Source: Synechococcus sp. CBW1002
GTDB lineage: Bacteria; Cyanobacteriota; Cyanobacteriia; PCC-6307; Cyanobiaceae
Assembly (NCBI RefSeq): GCF_015840915.1
Contig: NZ_CP060398.1
Coordinates: forward strand, 1,984,001-2,048,000
Length of the DNA stretch: 64,000 bases
Direction of reading: 5' to 3'
Shown: positions 50,001 to 58,218 of the stretch, piece after piece
Layout of the letters: each line of letters opens with the position of its first letter
How positions within the stretch are numbered: the first letter of the stretch is position 1
Made by a program: the position numbers and the translations under genes
Notes under the pieces: generated by a model
The model's database searches: none
What the model saw: the letters and a program-made list of their open reading frames with translations, nothing else
What the model was told of the DNA's origin: nothing

Positions 50001-51246
50001 GCACCTTCTCCACCACGTCGTCGCTGATGGCGGGCAGGTTGCTGAGGATCGCGTCCTGATAGCTGCTGTAGGGATCGCGGCCCTCCAGGAAGGGGTAGGC
50101 ATCGGGATCAAACAGCTCGCCGTGGCGCGCCGGCAGGTAGGCCGGATCGGCGCCGCCGCCGTCGTACACCAGCCGGAACAGGCTCAGCAGCGATGCCCAA
50201 CCGCCGCGCCGATCGCTCATCGCCCCTTGGTGGTCCACCCGCTCCTGGCGCAACCGATCAGCCAGGGCGCTGACGCTGTAGTGCTGCCCGTAGAGCGAAT
50301 CGGCGGGCATCAGCGCTTCGTCTTCCGCGTAGAGCAGGAACACCAGCCGCAGCAACACCGTGATCAGGCCGCCATAGAGCTGCTGTTGGCCCTCATCGCT
50401 GTGGGGCAGATCGCCGAGCACCGTGCGGCCGGCGTCCTGCGCCAGCCGTTCGGCGTCGTCAAAACCCAGCAGCAGTTCCCACAGGGCTTCGAGCACCTGC
50501 TCGGCCAGGCGGGTGCTCACTTCGCTCTGGTTCTTGCGGCTGGCCGCGAGCAGCGCCGGCAGCCGTTGCTCCGGGTTGCCACCGAATAGCCGATCGACCC
50601 CCAGCAACAGCTCCAGGGCGCCGAGCATCGGCCGGCCCGCCACCTCGGCCATCGGCTCCAGGGGCATCGTGAGCCAGCCGCTGGATTCACCTCGCGGCGC
50701 GTGGACCAGGCGCAGATCAGCGCCGTTGAACAGGATGCCGATCGGATGTTCGGTTTCCTTCAGCAGCCGCTCGAAACGCTGTTGCGGCGTGGCATCCCAG
50801 CCGTTGCCGGTGGGATTCCAGGGTTGATCGAAGGCGCGGCCCCATTCGCCCAGGGCGGTGAGGTCGAGCACCAGGGCCTGCAGGCCTTCGCCTTCAAACT
50901 TCGGCACCCCGTGGGTGGGGCGCAGGGTTTCGCCGTATTCGCTCAGCACCACCTCCGGGATGGTCTGAAGCTGATCGGCGCTGAGCAGGTCGGCCTCGCC
51001 CCAATCCAGCAGTTCGGTGGCCAGTTGCCCAAAGCCCGGCACCACCTGGATCGGCTCACCGGCCGCGGTGTCGCGCTCTTCCAGCAGGGCTTCCAGCTGG
51101 CGTTGCCGCGTCGAGAGATAGGCCGTGCCCTGGTTGGGGAACAGCTCGAGTTTGTTGAGCACCGCCGGGGCGACCACCAGGCCCACCGGTTGCACCAGGC
51201 CGAGCCATTGCTCGTGGGTGTGGATGCCGGGAGTTCCGTAAGCCAT
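47056..51246 (-). CDS. drmMI: DISARM N6-adenine DNA methyltransferase DrmMI
   Basis: 1396 residues from MAYGTPGIHTHEQWLG at 51246; the frame is open upstream to 51669 but that part overlaps vapBC and has no family character. It marks host DNA so that DISARM spares it. The N-terminal 500 residues include a REase-like/SSL scaffold as in PglX/BrxX-type enzymes. Methyltransferase motif I DPAMGSGAFLVAV at about 594 and motif IV NPPFAGKN at about 834 (gamma/N6A order). C-terminal target recognition region, then a Gly/Ser/Arg-rich low-complexity tail. Coupled to the MNT gene by ATGA. Confidence 0.94.
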   Translation of the reverse strand: MAYGTPGIHTHEQWLGLVQPVGLVVAPAVLNKLELFPNQGTAYLSTRQRQLEALLEERDTAAGEPIQVVPGFGQLATELLDWGEADLLSADQLQTIPEVVLSEYGETLRPTHGVPKFEGEGLQALVLDLTALGEWGRAFDQPWNPTGNGWDATPQQRFERLLKETEHPIGILFNGADLRLVHAPRGESSGWLTMPLEPMAEVAGRPMLGALELLLGVDRLFGGNPEQRLPALLAASRKNQSEVSTRLAEQVLEALWELLLGFDDAERLAQDAGRTVLGDLPHSDEGQQQLYGGLITVLLRLVFLLYAEDEALMPADSLYGQHYSVSALADRLRQERVDHQGAMSDRRGGWASLLSLFRLVYDGGGADPAYLPARHGELFDPDAYPFLEGRDPYSSYQDAILSNLPAISDDVVEKVLSKLLWLDGERLSYRALDVEQIGSVYEGIMGFRVEQAHGPSVGITYRPPRQKITITVVVNADQLLAQSAGKRESWLDEQAGVKLKLPASVKRELKSASSLAELCLALDKKLSPHTPRGLQPGSLILQPTAERRRSGSHYTPRALTEPIVAEAFRPWLQRCNHQPTAEQILDLKVCDPAMGSGAFLVAVCRYLAGWLVQAWERDGFPEGFRQDADKDTVARRLVAQQCLYGVDKNPFAVNLARLSLWLVTLSKDMPFTFVDHALKCGDSLVGYSVKEIQAAMQEVQLALFNEQNQIIAQLGTSRQSSFAEDSLSDESYDRKKALLLQQIKAADGLRQVGDLMVAAFFDAKKPKERADKQQVYLAMLSGAFADDGLQDSVQEIRERLAAGEKGITPFHWQLEFPEVFREGRGGFDVFVGNPPFAGKNTIAEGSPEGILDWFKQLHPESHGNADLVAHFFRRCFDLLRPSGSLGLIATNTIAQGDTRSTGLRWICLNGGTIYAARKRYKWPGVAAVVVSVVHLRKGAYSGAKLLERRPVEQITAFLFANGGHEDPKQLVANAGKSFVGSYVLGMGFTFDDSSPADDDTPGIPSPITTMERLIGENPKNAEVILPYIGGEEVNSSPTHAHHRYVINFGERSEEECRREWPELMQIVESKVKPERLKVNDKGAKQKWWLFIRPRPELNAAVEGKAKVIVTARHQPNWQLAFMPPTSVFSEAMVVFALESAAWMLLCQSDVHELWARFLGSSMKDDLRYTPSDCFETFPFPAALLDANANDPTLEDTRQSLETSGEHYHQFRAELMVSNNEGLTSTYNRFHDPAETSPGLLELRRLHGEMDQAVLQAYGWSDVPTGCGFGLDYLDTEEDAQLPDELQECIDSGELFFSDAGDALDFQGQLEAYGAITGRRKLPWRYRWPDAVRDDVLARLLALNAERYEEEVAQGLHGGSRRGGSSSGGSGTGRRRGRPPRNPQPESGQTAQIGLAL

Positions 51247-51324
51247 CAGCGCACCCCCGCCAGATCGTTCGCGCAACCGAAACGGTTCCATACTGGTGCT
51301 ACCACCGGTGGATCGCTGGTTGCC

Positions 51325-51570
51325 ATGGCCAAAACGCTCACCCTCAAGAACCTGCCCGATGCGCTCCACGCCCGGCTGGCTGCCGCCGCTAAGCGGCATC
51401 GGCGCAGCCTCAACAATGAGGCCATCGTGTGCCTGGAAGCGGGCCTGGCCGCACCCCCCACATCCGTAGAGGAGGAGCTGGCGGAGATCCGAGCCCTGCG
51501 CGAGAGCCTGGGACCCCACAGCTTTAACCCTGAGGCCATCGATGCCTTCAAGCGGGAAGGGCGGCCGTGA
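51325..51570 (+). CDS. vapB: VapB/FitA-type ribbon-helix-helix antitoxin
   Basis: 81 residues from the ATG at 51325. N-terminal RHH DNA-binding motif (TLTLKNLPDALHARLAAAAKRHRRSLNNEAI) and a C-terminal tail for toxin binding. The stop overlaps the GTG start of the PIN toxin. The gene lies antisense to the 5' open extension of drmMI, and its promoter region (51247-51324) is shared with the drmMI start. Confidence 0.88.
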   Translation: MAKTLTLKNLPDALHARLAAAAKRHRRSLNNEAIVCLEAGLAAPPTSVEEELAEIRALRESLGPHSFNPEAIDAFKREGRP

Positions 51571-51968
51571 TCGTTGTGGATACCAACGTGGTGGCCTACC
51601 TGCTGCTGCCTGGCCCCAAAACCGAACAGGCTGAAGCCTTGCGGCGGCACGATCGGCACTGGGCCACACCGCCGCTTTGGCGCAGCGAGTTCCGCAACGT
51701 TCTTACGCAGCATGTTCGCCGTGACTTGCTGAGCCTGCCAGCGGCTCTGGCGCTGATGCAGAAGGCCGAGGTGCTTCTCGCCAGTGAGGAGCAAGCGGTG
51801 GCCTCGGAGCATGTGTTGCATCTGGTGAGTCAGAGCAGCTGCAGTGCCTACGACTGTGAGTTCGTGGCCGTTGCGGAGCAGTTGGGCGTGCATCTGATCA
51901 CGGAGGACCGTGCCCTGCAGGCCGCCTTCCCCGCCATTGCGATGTCCCTGCATCAGGCCACCTCCTGA
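51567..51968 (+). CDS. vapC: VapC-type PIN-domain RNase toxin
   Basis: 133 residues, GTG start at 51567 inside the antitoxin stop (GTGA). PIN motifs: MIVVDTNVVAYLL (first Asp), WRSEFRNVLTQHV (Glu), SAYDCEFVAVAEQLG (Asp) and LITEDRALQAAFP (Asp), the four acids of a Mg-dependent RNase. Its 3' end overlaps the 3' end of drmD by 16 nt, tail to tail. Confidence 0.92.
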   Translation: MIVVDTNVVAYLLLPGPKTEQAEALRRHDRHWATPPLWRSEFRNVLTQHVRRDLLSLPAALALMQKAEVLLASEEQAVASEHVLHLVSQSSCSAYDCEFVAVAEQLGVHLITEDRALQAAFPAIAMSLHQATS

Positions 51969-54900
51969 GGCCAGAGGTAGATCGCACCGGCGGGTTCCAC
52001 CCGGTGGGTGCGGAGCTCGAAGGTGCGGCGGATGCGCTCGGGTTCGTGGCTGAGGTCGCTGTCGATGGTCTGCAGGCGCTGCTCCCAGTACTTGCGGTTG
52101 TCCTCCAGCTGGCGGCGTTCTTCCTTGATCCCACCCAGATCGAGCAACAGCTGATCGAGGTTCTCGTTGGTGCGGCTGCGGGTGCTGGTGATCCGCTTGC
52201 GTTGCTCCTCCAGCACCTTGATGAAGCGGGCCACCTCATCGTCGGCGCGTTTGGCCAGCTTGGCGGCCGCGTCCTGGCGGCGTTCCTCCACCTTCTGATC
52301 CAGAGCTTCCCGCAAGTGAGCCACATCCACGCTCAGGTTGTTCTGGAGAGCGGCGCTGATCCCTTCCGGTGCCTCCAGGCGCTGCCGCAGCGACGTCTCC
52401 AGATCCTCCAGGGCGCGACTGGTTTTCTCGCTGCTGAGTTTGCGCAGCCGGCGCTGGGGATCGCTGGGATCCCACTCGGCCGCTACCGCGAGCACTTCAT
52501 CGTGCAGGCGGGAGGCGCCATGGCCGTAGAGGCTCAGGCGAGCCAGGATCACGAGCTTGGCGGTGTCATCGGCCGTGCCCACCACTGCGGCGCGGCTGAG
52601 CGCATCGCTCTGGAAGCCGCGCATCAGGAAGCGGTTGAGCAAGCGCATCACCAGCGGATGCTCCAGATGCAGGTGCACGCGATCGGCATTCACCTCCTGC
52701 GGATCGCGGAACACCACCGGCTGCAGCTGGGTGTCCTGCCGCCATTGCCAGAGCTTCTGCCCCGGCTGGCGCGGCGGTCGCAGGGCATCAAGTACATCGC
52801 CCCAGGCCGCTTCCCCGCCCGGAAGCTCGGTGGCGCTGGGGAACTCCCAGATGGCCCGTTCGGGATCCTGCGCTGCCTGCTGGGGATCGCGCGGCTGCAG
52901 CGCCAGGGTCTGCTGGCCGTGGCGCTCACCGGTGATCTGCAGGCTGGTGTTGAGCGCGTCGCGGAACTGCTCTGTAGAGAAATGCAGCCACTTGCGAGAG
53001 CGCTCCAGGTAGCGCTCCAGCGTTCCCACCTGTTTCTCCAGGGCCTCCTTGCGTTCGCGGCTGCCCTCCAGTTCCTCCTCCAGGAGCACCTGGGTGAGCC
53101 GGAAGTCATCCTCCTGATCCAGCCCCTTGATCTCGGCGATCGTGTGCGCCAGGGCGGTGGGGTTGATGCCCTTGGCCAGCAGGTCGTTGAGCTTGCGGAT
53201 CACCACCGGCGGCAGGCAGCCCAGTTCGCTGCGGATCTGATCGGTCTTGCGCACCACCGTGTCGAGCACTGTGTCTTCCGGGCGCTGGGGCAGCACGAAG
53301 TAGTGGCAATACACCTGCGGTGATCGTTGCAGGGTGCGATCAATCCGGCCGTTGCGCTGCTCCATCCGCCCCGGGTTCCAGGGCACGTCGAAATGCACCA
53401 GCCGTTTGCAGTGGTTCTGCAGGTTCACGCCCTCCCGCGCTGCATCGGTGGCGATCAGGATCCGCAGGGGGTCACTTTCCGGTGGGCTGTTGAAGCTGCG
53501 CTTGATCGCTTCGCGCCGTTCATCGCCGATGCCGCCATGGAAGGTGGCGATGCGGGCTTCGGCCTGATCGCTTTCGGCGATCAGCTCGCGCACCCGGCGC
53601 TCCAGCCAGTCCTTGGTGTCGGCGTATTCCGTGAAGATCAGCAGGCGTTCGTTGCTCCACGGGGCCCCCGGCTGCCCCAGCTGCGGGCAGAGGTGGTCGC
53701 GGATCAGCTGCTCGAGGCGGTGCACGCGGCTGTCGGGCTCGTAGCGCGCCTCCTGGGCGATCGCTTGCATCTGGCGCAGCAAGGCCCATTCCTCCTCGCT
53801 GGCCTCCAGTGCCGAGGCCAGGGCGGCTTCGTGCTGGGCGTCGGCTTCCTTGAGCAGGTCCTCTTCGTTGCCGTCGGCGCGTTCGTCGTCGCCATCGATG
53901 GAGCCTTGCAGCAGATCGAGGGCATCCAGACGCACCTGGCGCCGTTGTTCCGCTTTGGCCGCGCGTTTCTCCAAGGTGTGCATGTGCACGCTGAGGGTGC
54001 GATCAAAGGCGGCAATCGAGCTGAGCAGGCGTTTCTGCAGGTTGGAGATCACCAGATTTTCGGCCGCCCGTTCGCGCTTGCCGGCGGCAGCGAGCCGTTG
54101 GTTGCGCAACTCCCGGTAGCGGCTGAGCAGCTCGGCCAGCTGAAGTTCGGGGTTGTCGCTCGGCAGGCCATCGATCACCTCGGGGGTCACCAGCCGCTGC
54201 GGCAGGTCCACACCGATCTGCCGCAGGTCTTCCTTGAGCCTGCGCACCATCACGTCTTCCAGGTCTTGCTTGCGCACGGCCACGCCGCGGCAGAAGCGGG
54301 TGGGATCGAGGATCTCGAGCAGGGCGGAGAAGCTGTTGCTGTGGCCGTTGTGGGGTGTGGCGGAGAGAAACAGCTTGTGCTCGAACCGCCCGGCCAGATC
54401 GCGCATGGCACGGGTGAGCTTGGAATCGATCGCGAACTTGGAGCCACTCGCCGGTGCGGCGTTGTGGGCCTCATCGAGGATCAGCAGCGCCTGTTTGCCT
54501 TCATCGCCGAGCCAGTCGCGCAGCGGGCCGGCATAGGCCTCATCGCGCACCAACGCCTGGCTGAGCACAAACCGGGTGTGGGTGGCCCAGGGGTTGATGC
54601 CCCAGCCCCGCTGGCGGCGCATCTCGGCGATGTACTGGCGGTCCATCACCGCAAAGCCCAGGCCGAAGCGGCTCTCCATCTCCCCCTTCCACTGCAGCAC
54701 CACCGAAGGGGGCGCCACCACCACCACGCGGTGCACCTTCTGGCGCAGCAGCAGCTCGCGCATGATCAGCCCGGCCTCGATCGTTTTGCCGAGACCCACG
54801 TCATCAGCGATGAACAGGCTCACCCGCGGCATCCGCAGCGCCTTGCGCAAGGGCTCCAGCTGGTAGGGCTTCACGTCGATCCCCGCCCGCAGCGGCGCCT

Positions 54901-55219
54901 GGAACAGGCCGGGGTCGGTGCTGGTGACGCAGTTCCAGCGCAGGGTGTTGAGGTAGCTGCCGAACACCTGAGGCTGATCAAAGCCGCGTTGCCCCACCGT
55001 GTCCCAGGTGGTTTCACCCAACACCAGGGCATCCACTTCCCGCTCCCAGAACACCTCCAACCGCTGGCCGTTGGCGTCGTCATCCAGGCAGGCCAGACCA
55101 ACCACCGTGTCCCCCTCGGGGTGCTCGGACGGCTCCACCTTCTCCACCAGCCAGCGGTGGCTGCGGCAGAGGACCACACAGCCCTCACTGGGGATAATTT
55201 TTGGGGAGCTCGATCTCAT
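51953..55219 (-). CDS. drmD: DISARM SNF2-type helicase DrmD
   Basis: 1088 residues from MRSSSPKIIPSEGCVV at 55219; the longer open frame to 55324 has no family character. Class 1 DISARM signature gene. SNF2 motor: DDVGLGKTIEAGLI at about 140, DEAHNAAPASG at about 248, LSATPHNGHSNSF, then the helicase C domain with GVNLQNHCKRLVHFD and EQRNGRIDRTLQ near 622. The C-terminal 350 residues are helical with coiled coils (EEQRKRITSTRSR region). First gene of the DISARM run; the promoter should lie between 55220 and IS1182 copy 2. Confidence 0.95.
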   Translation of the reverse strand: MRSSSPKIIPSEGCVVLCRSHRWLVEKVEPSEHPEGDTVVGLACLDDDANGQRLEVFWEREVDALVLGETTWDTVGQRGFDQPQVFGSYLNTLRWNCVTSTDPGLFQAPLRAGIDVKPYQLEPLRKALRMPRVSLFIADDVGLGKTIEAGLIMRELLLRQKVHRVVVVAPPSVVLQWKGEMESRFGLGFAVMDRQYIAEMRRQRGWGINPWATHTRFVLSQALVRDEAYAGPLRDWLGDEGKQALLILDEAHNAAPASGSKFAIDSKLTRAMRDLAGRFEHKLFLSATPHNGHSNSFSALLEILDPTRFCRGVAVRKQDLEDVMVRRLKEDLRQIGVDLPQRLVTPEVIDGLPSDNPELQLAELLSRYRELRNQRLAAAGKRERAAENLVISNLQKRLLSSIAAFDRTLSVHMHTLEKRAAKAEQRRQVRLDALDLLQGSIDGDDERADGNEEDLLKEADAQHEAALASALEASEEEWALLRQMQAIAQEARYEPDSRVHRLEQLIRDHLCPQLGQPGAPWSNERLLIFTEYADTKDWLERRVRELIAESDQAEARIATFHGGIGDERREAIKRSFNSPPESDPLRILIATDAAREGVNLQNHCKRLVHFDVPWNPGRMEQRNGRIDRTLQRSPQVYCHYFVLPQRPEDTVLDTVVRKTDQIRSELGCLPPVVIRKLNDLLAKGINPTALAHTIAEIKGLDQEDDFRLTQVLLEEELEGSRERKEALEKQVGTLERYLERSRKWLHFSTEQFRDALNTSLQITGERHGQQTLALQPRDPQQAAQDPERAIWEFPSATELPGGEAAWGDVLDALRPPRQPGQKLWQWRQDTQLQPVVFRDPQEVNADRVHLHLEHPLVMRLLNRFLMRGFQSDALSRAAVVGTADDTAKLVILARLSLYGHGASRLHDEVLAVAAEWDPSDPQRRLRKLSSEKTSRALEDLETSLRQRLEAPEGISAALQNNLSVDVAHLREALDQKVEERRQDAAAKLAKRADDEVARFIKVLEEQRKRITSTRSRTNENLDQLLLDLGGIKEERRQLEDNRKYWEQRLQTIDSDLSHEPERIRRTFELRTHRVEPAGAIYLWPQEVA

Positions 55220-55379
55220 GGTTTCACCGCCTGCATCGGCGGGACTGGCATGGGGGTGTGGGGACGCTGCGGCCAGTCTGCCGCTAGGAGTTTGTTGCCA
55301 ATAGAGCAGCGAGCCCCTGGTCACGACGAATCCCGGTGAGGTGAGCTCTGAGGTCTACCTCTCCCGCTGAGCTGGTTCA

Positions 55380-57081
55380 TTGGGGCGAGGTTGACTCAGC
55401 CCTGGCGGCATTGCCAGGGTCTCTACCCCTCATCCCGTCGCTGCTGCCCAGAGCTGCTGCTGTGATCGCCTGTACCGGAACAACTTGAGCAGGTTGTGGG
55501 TGGCAGCGATCAGATGCCATTCACCATCGACCTTCTCCAGGCCCCGCAAGAGAAACCGCCGCAGGCCCCGGCCTTCCTTGATCTGGCCGTTCACCGGCTC
55601 CACGATCGCTTTGCGCTGGGCGTAGATCCTGGATCCCTTCTTGCTTCTGATCTTGCGGGCCATGCGGGTTCTGGCGTCGGCATCTCTGGGCAGCGGTCCT
55701 CGCTGTGGCGGTGGCGGCTTCCCATGCGGCAGACGGCCGGTGGCGATGTAGGCGTCAATGCCAAGGTCCTCACAGTGACCTGCGTTGTCGTCGCTCCAGT
55801 AGCCCGCATCCATCGTCATCACGTCCGGCAGTTCACCGGCGCTGGCGGCGATCCGCTCCAGCATGGGCTCCAGGTGCTCCACGTCCGGTGGCTGGTTGCT
55901 GACGCCCACCGCCACGATCACCTGGTGGTCACTGTCGACCGCCAGCTGGCAGTTGTAGCCCTGCAGGTAGGTGCCGCCGGACTGCATGAGGTGGCTGTCG
56001 GAATCTGTGAAATTCCGTTGGGTCTTGGCCGTCGGTGTGCCGTCAGCCTTTCTCGCCAGACCACGCCTGGGCATCGCGTCAGAGGCGAGTGGCTCCAGAT
56101 CTGGTGGCTCGAGGCCAGCGCTCTCGGCGGCCTCGATGGCTTTGTCCCCCGCCGCTGCTGCCTTTGCCGCTGCGGCTTCCGCTTTCCTGTTCAGCTCGGC
56201 CTGCTCAGGGGCCGATCCATCCGATTCCTCGGCTGCGGTCGCTTTGGCTCTGGCCTTCTCGGCTTCCTCCTGCCGCTGCCGCGCTGCAGCTGCAGCGGTT
56301 TCCGCCTCCATCTCCTTGCGGGCCTGACGGATTTTTGCGAGGCGGCCCTGCTTGTGGCGCAGCTCATCGGGAAGTTCACTGCCCAGGTTTCCTTTGCCGT
56401 AGCGCCGGTCTTCCTGGGCATCCAGGATCTCGGCCTTGCGGATCAAGGCGTTGATTTCCTTCTGGAGCTCCTTCTCCGCCCTGAGCATCCGCTCGTGGCT
56501 CATCGCCTTGTGCTTGGAGGCATTGGCCTGCACCTTGGTGCCATCGAGGGCCACATGGCCCAGGCTCACCATCCCCGCCTTCTGGCACAGGCGCAGGATC
56601 TGAATAAACAGGCCCTTGAGGGCATCAAGGTTGCGCCGGCGGAACTCGCTGATTCGGCTGTGGTCCGGCTGCTGGTTGCCGGTCAGCACGCGGAATGCCA
56701 GATCCTCGTAGCAGGCCCGCTCGATCTTCCTGGAGGAGACGATGCCCACGCAGTAGGCGTAAAGCAGCAGCATCGTCATCATGCGTGGATCGAATCCCTT
56801 CTCTCCGCGGGGGTCCTTGGCCTGAGCGGGTACGAGGATCGCGGAGAGATCCAGCTCATCCACCAGGTCCAGCAGGAAATACACCTGGTGGTCTTCTGAG
56901 AGCCACTCACGCGGTGACGGCGGCAGCAGGGTGGCCTGCTGCGGCTGCCAGGGGCGAAAGGTCTTGCGCTTCTGCATGCCCGAGTGTATCGCCCAGATCC
57001 ATTGCAGTCACTGGGATCTGGGCAGATTGATGGGCGGCTGTGGAGAGACTGGGTGCTGATCTATGCGCGACAGGCTCCTAG
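55380..57081 (-). mobile_element. IS1182-family element copy 2
   Basis: The right end (complement of the CTAGGAGCCTGTCGCGCATA sequence, ending at 57081) matches the left end of copy 1 at 3768. The left end near 55380-55430 could not be fixed by eye. The two copies face each other across 53 kb. Confidence 0.75.
55430..56977 (-). CDS. IS1182-family transposase, complete copy 2
   Basis: 515 residues: N-terminal DUF772 domain (RKIERACYEDLAFRVLTGNQQPDHS), the HVALDGTKVQANASKHK motif (first catalytic Asp), a long Ala/Glu-rich coiled-coil insert (about 190-290), then NCQLAVDSDHQVIVAVGVS, VMTMDAGYWSD (second Asp) and the C-terminal DDE_Tnp block EPVNGQIKEGRGLRRFLLRG with Glu. Appears complete. It sits directly upstream of drmD. 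Confidence 0.93.
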   Translation of the reverse strand: MQKRKTFRPWQPQQATLLPPSPREWLSEDHQVYFLLDLVDELDLSAILVPAQAKDPRGEKGFDPRMMTMLLLYAYCVGIVSSRKIERACYEDLAFRVLTGNQQPDHSRISEFRRRNLDALKGLFIQILRLCQKAGMVSLGHVALDGTKVQANASKHKAMSHERMLRAEKELQKEINALIRKAEILDAQEDRRYGKGNLGSELPDELRHKQGRLAKIRQARKEMEAETAAAAARQRQEEAEKARAKATAAEESDGSAPEQAELNRKAEAAAAKAAAAGDKAIEAAESAGLEPPDLEPLASDAMPRRGLARKADGTPTAKTQRNFTDSDSHLMQSGGTYLQGYNCQLAVDSDHQVIVAVGVSNQPPDVEHLEPMLERIAASAGELPDVMTMDAGYWSDDNAGHCEDLGIDAYIATGRLPHGKPPPPQRGPLPRDADARTRMARKIRSKKGSRIYAQRKAIVEPVNGQIKEGRGLRRFLLRGLEKVDGEWHLIAATHNLLKLFRYRRSQQQLWAAATG

Positions 57082-57154
57082 CGGAAGCAATGCGGCAGCA
57101 GACCAGAAGCAGTTGGAGCCGCGAGTTTCGGATCTATGCACGGGGCGCATACTT

Positions 57155-58030
57155 TCAGCCCTCCAGCTGTTGCAACCTGCCCATCTGCCCCAGCTCCTGG
57201 GCGGTGTGGCGCAGCACTGGGTGCTCCTGCCAGTCGGACAGCAGCGCCAGCCACACCGGACTCTGGGGCCTTGTGGTCAAGGGGCTGCGGCGCAAGGAAG
57301 CCCAGGTGTGTGCCTCCCAATCCGCCACCACCAGCGCCAGGGCACTGCCATGGATCCGGCAGATCCAGTCGTCTGGGGTCTGAAGGCTGTTGCCACCGCT
57401 GCGCAGCGTCAGCCCCAGCTCTCGTAGAAGCCGCCGCAGGCCGGGCGCGACGCCCCGATCTGGCACCAGCACCTCCGGCACGGCACCCACCAGGACTGGC
57501 GCCTCTGGGCAGAACCCCAGGGCCAGGGGCAGCTCCCCCAGCGGCAGCAGCTCCAGCTCCTGGCGGTTGATCCCTGGTGCCTCCTCCAGCTCCAGACCCG
57601 AGAGCAGGGCGCCATCGAGCACGCCCTGACGCACCAGCTCCAGCCAGTTGGCTGCCGCCCGGAACCGCTGGGGGGTGGGCAGCAGCCAGGGGCAGCCCGC
57701 CAGCAGCGGGTGATGGAGAAGATCACTGCCGATGCGAGCCACGCCAGCGGCGAGGCGATGGGCGCGGCAGCCCAGCCGCAGCAGTCGCATCGAGGCCGAA
57801 GTGCCGTAGCCGCAGCCCCAGAGCTGGCGGCGATCGCGCACCAGGCCGAAGTCCTCCGAGAGGATCCGGTAGCGGCGGCTGATGGTGGGCTGGCTGAGCT
57901 GCAGCAGCCGGCTGGTCTGCACGGTGGTGCCGCAGAGCTCCAACAGATCGAGCAGGCGGATGTCGTGCAGCAACTCCGGCAGGCGGTAGTGGGGGGCCTG
58001 GGCCAGCGACGGGGGGCGCGGGGAAGCCAT
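57155..58030 (-). CDS. LysR-like transcriptional regulator
   Basis: 291 residues. N-terminal winged HTH (LLDLLELCGTTVQTSRLLQLSQPTISRRYRIL) fits the LysR HTH, followed by a linker and an effector domain-like part (QGVLDGALLSGLELEEAPG, LGELPLALGFCPEAPVLVG). Divergent from the kinase-WYL gene with 188 nt between, a typical regulator-target layout. The ligand is unknown. Confidence 0.75.
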   Translation of the reverse strand: MASPRPPSLAQAPHYRLPELLHDIRLLDLLELCGTTVQTSRLLQLSQPTISRRYRILSEDFGLVRDRRQLWGCGYGTSASMRLLRLGCRAHRLAAGVARIGSDLLHHPLLAGCPWLLPTPQRFRAAANWLELVRQGVLDGALLSGLELEEAPGINRQELELLPLGELPLALGFCPEAPVLVGAVPEVLVPDRGVAPGLRRLLRELGLTLRSGGNSLQTPDDWICRIHGSALALVVADWEAHTWASLRRSPLTTRPQSPVWLALLSDWQEHPVLRHTAQELGQMGRLQQLEG

Positions 58031-58218
58031 GGGGCGAATGCGGCGCTGGGAGCAGCCTCAGCAGCGCCGGCCACTTTTGAGCGCTTTCCCCTGCGAAATA
58101 GCAAAGCCGCTCAGCAGACCTCAGTGATAGCAACGATCTCTATCTGCTCTTTCGCATGGAGAGGCTTGCCGTTGCATGCCGCTGCCGCCAGGCTGCGGTC
58201 CATGCCTGACTCTCTGCC
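58031..58218. promoter_or_regulatory. Divergent intergenic region, probable regulator-target promoters
   Basis: 188 nt between the LysR-like and the kinase-WYL genes. Contains GCGAAATAGCAAAGC-type sequence near 58096-58112 and is AT-richer than the flanks. Likely to hold both promoters; no operator can be assigned. Confidence 0.35.

Noticed and set aside
47056-51669. BREX PglX instead of DrmMI, and the longer start at 51669
   Set aside because: The enzyme class is shared with BREX, but no brxA/B/C/L or pglZ is present while drmA, drmB, drmC and drmD are. The extension to 51669 overlaps vapBC antisense and has no family character.
53327-55339. 670-codon open frame on the plus strand opposite drmD
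   Set aside because: Low-complexity His/Gln/Gly/Ala composition without domains; it is the antisense shadow of the SNF2 helicase gene in GC-rich DNA.
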